Positions 62,531 to 64,000 of a stretch of DNA of 64,000 nt are shown here, piece after piece. The notes below the pieces were generated by a model. That model was not told the DNA's origin and did no database searches. It saw only the letters and a list, made by a program, of their open reading frames with translations. The translations under genes and the position numbers were made by a program. The DNA is from Vogesella oryzae. Its GTDB lineage: Bacteria > Pseudomonadota > Gammaproteobacteria > Burkholderiales > Chromobacteriaceae. How positions within the stretch are numbered: the first letter of the stretch is position 1; the number at the start of each line of letters is the position of its first letter. The stretch spans positions 106,333 to 170,332 of the forward strand of contig NZ_CADEPL010000019.1 in the NCBI RefSeq assembly GCF_902829295.1, written 5' to 3'.

Positions 62531-63268
62531 CTATTCCCAGCTCACCGCCGACAGGAACAGATAACCGGCGCCATAGACGGTCTTGATCATGCGCGGGCTG
62601 TAGGAGTCGTCCTCCAGCTTGCGCCGCAAGCGCGAGATACGCACATCGATACTGCGGTCGTACGGCGACATGTCATCCAGCCCCAGCAGCTGCTCGCGTG
62701 GCAGCACGCGGTTGGGGCGCTCCAGAAAACGCTGCAACATCTGCCCCTCGCCGGCGCTCAACGCCTTCTCAACGCCATCCGGCGAAGTCAGGGTCAGACT
62801 TTCCGCGTCGTAGCGCCAGCCGGCAAAACGGGCCACCCGCCCGCTGCCGCTGGCCGGTGCCTGCTGGCCGTCGTCGCAACGGCGCAGGATGCTGCGCACC
62901 CGCGCCACCAGCTCGCGTGGCTCGAACGGCTTCATGATGTAGTCGTCGGCACCGCTCTCCAGTCCCATCACCCGGTCGCCGACATGACCACGGCCGGTGA
63001 GGATGATCACCCCGCAGCGGCGCAACGCGCGCACCTCGCGCACCAGTTCCATGCCATCCATGTCCGGCAGCCCCAGATCGACAATCACCAGATCCGGCAG
63101 CTGCTGGCGCAGCCGGCGCTGCAGCTCGCTGCCGCTGTGGAACACTTCGCAGCGAAAGTGGTAGTCGCGCAGCACGTTGCCGATCAGCCGCGCCACCGCC
63201 AGCTCGTCCTCGACCAGAAAAATCAGCTTATCGGCATCGGCGGCCGGATTCAGGGTTGTGGCGGACAC
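62531..63268 (-). CDS. OmpR/PhoB-family response regulator
   Basis: A 245-residue two-component regulator. The REC domain has D64 in VIVDLGLPDMDG, Thr in IILTGRG and Lys in IMKPF. The C-terminal winged helix (about 140-242) carries YDRSIDVRISRLRRKLEDD and VYGAGYLFL. Its start overlaps the end of the hybrid kinase gene by 19 bp, so the two are a translationally coupled pair. Target genes are not evident. Confidence 0.92.
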   Translation of the reverse strand: MSATTLNPAADADKLIFLVEDELAVARLIGNVLRDYHFRCEVFHSGSELQRRLRQQLPDLVIVDLGLPDMDGMELVREVRALRRCGVIILTGRGHVGDRVMGLESGADDYIMKPFEPRELVARVRSILRRCDDGQQAPASGSGRVARFAGWRYDAESLTLTSPDGVEKALSAGEGQMLQRFLERPNRVLPREQLLGLDDMSPYDRSIDVRISRLRRKLEDDSYSPRMIKTVYGAGYLFLSAVSWE

Positions 63269-64000
63269 AGCATCACCTCGTCGAGCAAAGCGGCCAACTG
63301 GGCCGGGGTAAAAGGTTTTTCCAGCTTGGGGAAGTTGGCCGCAGCACCGCGGCCAACCTCGTCGTAACCACTCATCAGCACGATGCGCATCTTCGGCCGC
63401 AGCTGGCGCGCATGCTGTGCCAGCGCGCGGCCGTCCAGCTGCCCCGGCATCACGATGTCGGTCAGCAGCAGGCCGATATCGTCGATGCTGGCTACCATCA
63501 GCGCCGCCTCGTCGCCGCTTTCCGCTTCCAGCACCGGAAAGCCCAGCCCGGTGAGCTGCAGCCGCACCACGCGCCGCACATCCGGATCATCCTCCACCAG
63601 CAGCACCAGTGGCCGTTCACGCCCGCCGGCCTTGCCACTGAAGTTGAGCCGCCCGGTCAGCGCCACTTCCGGCGCCGTATACGGCAGATACAGGCTGAAC
63701 AGCGAGCCTTTGCCCGGCGTGCTGCTGACCTGCACCGCACCGCCGGACTGGCGGGCGAAACCATAGACCATCGCCAGTCCCAAGCCGCTGCCGGAACCGA
63801 AACGCTTGGTGGTAAAGAATGGCTCGAATACCCGCAACTGCACCTCGTGGCTCATGCCGCTGCCGGTATCGCTTACATCCAGCCGCAGGTAATCGCCGGG
63901 CGGCAACTGCAACTCGCTATCGCGCTCTGCCAGCGTGATACGGCTGGCGGCCAACGTTAGCTGCCCGCCGCCCTCCATTGCGTCGCGGGCATTCAGTACC
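63250..64000 (-). CDS. Hybrid sensor histidine kinase, C-terminal part
   Basis: The frame is open at the right window edge; about 250 residues are visible. They include the ATP-binding HATPase domain (N box NARDAM, G1 DVSDTGSGM, EPFFTTKRFGSGSGLGLAMVYGF) followed by a C-terminal REC domain with VEDDPDVRRVVRL, phosphoacceptor Asp in LLLTDIVMPG and Lys in KLEKPF. Sensor and phosphorylatable His lie beyond the window. Hybrid kinases with REC at the C-terminus commonly pass phosphate on through that domain. It overlaps the OmpR-type regulator gene by 19 bp, the probable partner. Confidence 0.9.
   Translation of the reverse strand, partial: VLNARDAMEGGGQLTLAASRITLAERDSELQLPPGDYLRLDVSDTGSGMSHEVQLRVFEPFFTTKRFGSGSGLGLAMVYGFARQSGGAVQVSSTPGKGSLFSLYLPYTAPEVALTGRLNFSGKAGGRERPLVLLVEDDPDVRRVVRLQLTGLGFPVLEAESGDEAALMVASIDDIGLLLTDIVMPGQLDGRALAQHARQLRPKMRIVLMSGYDEVGRGAAANFPKLEKPFTPAQLAALLDEVMLCPPQP

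Overview
The window is a GC-rich (roughly 60% or more by eye) chromosomal segment with metabolism typical of a free-living betaproteobacterium. Gene content (Lrp-controlled dadA/alr, LiuR-type branched-chain catabolism, aruCFGDB arginine succinyltransferase operon, NnrS with a Dnr-like regulator, many chemoreceptors and c-di-GMP proteins) and the style of the intergenic repeats suggest Neisseriales, probably Chromobacteriaceae (Chromobacterium/Vogesella/Aquitalea relatives). That placement is inference; no rRNA is present to test it. Nothing indicates a plasmid or prophage.

Layout. 1-702: 3' end of an AraC-type regulator, then a tRNA cluster Ala(GGC)-Glu(UUC)-Ala(GGC) with its own promoter and terminator. 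784-4144: GAF protein, ribA and an unknown gene, then a membrane diguanylate cyclase. 4296-7470: catabolic alanine racemase and D-amino-acid dehydrogenase, divergent from lrp. 7471-8843: ammonium transporter behind a sigma-54 promoter with NtrC-like boxes. 8959-15204: secreted metalloprotease-like protein, a chemoreceptor ending in a PilZ domain, a lone tatA next to a Tat-exported HiPIP, a YbaK-type deacylase and a second chemoreceptor. 15554-17544: gmhA, then a damaged locus where a dienelactone hydrolase and an ABC ATPase, both truncated, are fused around a Tn5-end-like sequence. 17829-20000: small orphan genes, a repeat-rich gap and an AT-rich gene resembling putative phage abortive-infection proteins (putAbiC type). 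20049-24284: valS and a REC-REC-GGDEF regulator. 24346-34374: SDR enzyme, TerC/Alx-type protein, xseB-ispA-dxs isoprenoid cluster, MgtC/DUF4010 protein, hydrolase, DsbD, HD-domain protein and an orphan.

34454-44030 is a branched-chain amino acid (valine/isobutyryl-CoA) catabolic island: acyl-CoA dehydrogenase and thiolase on the minus strand, a LiuR-like MerR regulator, then a plus-strand operon (3-hydroxyacyl-CoA dehydrogenase, mmsA, acyl-CoA dehydrogenase, enoyl-CoA hydratase, 3-hydroxyisobutyryl-CoA hydrolase, mmsB). Two 16-bp palindromes, one in front of each arm, look like LiuR operators. 44289-47690: rhlE-like helicase, CinA-like and YdcF-like proteins. 47789-51279: branched-chain amino acid ABC importer livHMGF, which would feed the catabolic island. 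51779-57984: arginine succinyltransferase operon lacking its last gene (astE). 58172-64000: Dnr-like regulator and NnrS, a response regulator with no recognised output, a Gfo/Idh/MocA oxidoreductase, and an OmpR-type regulator overlapped by a hybrid histidine kinase cut by the window end.

The most striking feature is not a gene. The 9-mer GCGGCCAAC (usually TGCGGCCAAC followed by CT or GT) occurs, by my reading, more than 60 times on the two strands, against about one or two expected by chance. Copies lie inside genes in several frames and also as inverted pairs just after genes, where they form terminator-like hairpins, including three identical 20-bp palindromes. This mirrors how DNA uptake sequences behave in Neisseria and Pasteurellaceae, but the sequence is not the Neisseria DUS or the Haemophilus USS. 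I propose it as a candidate lineage-specific DNA uptake sequence.
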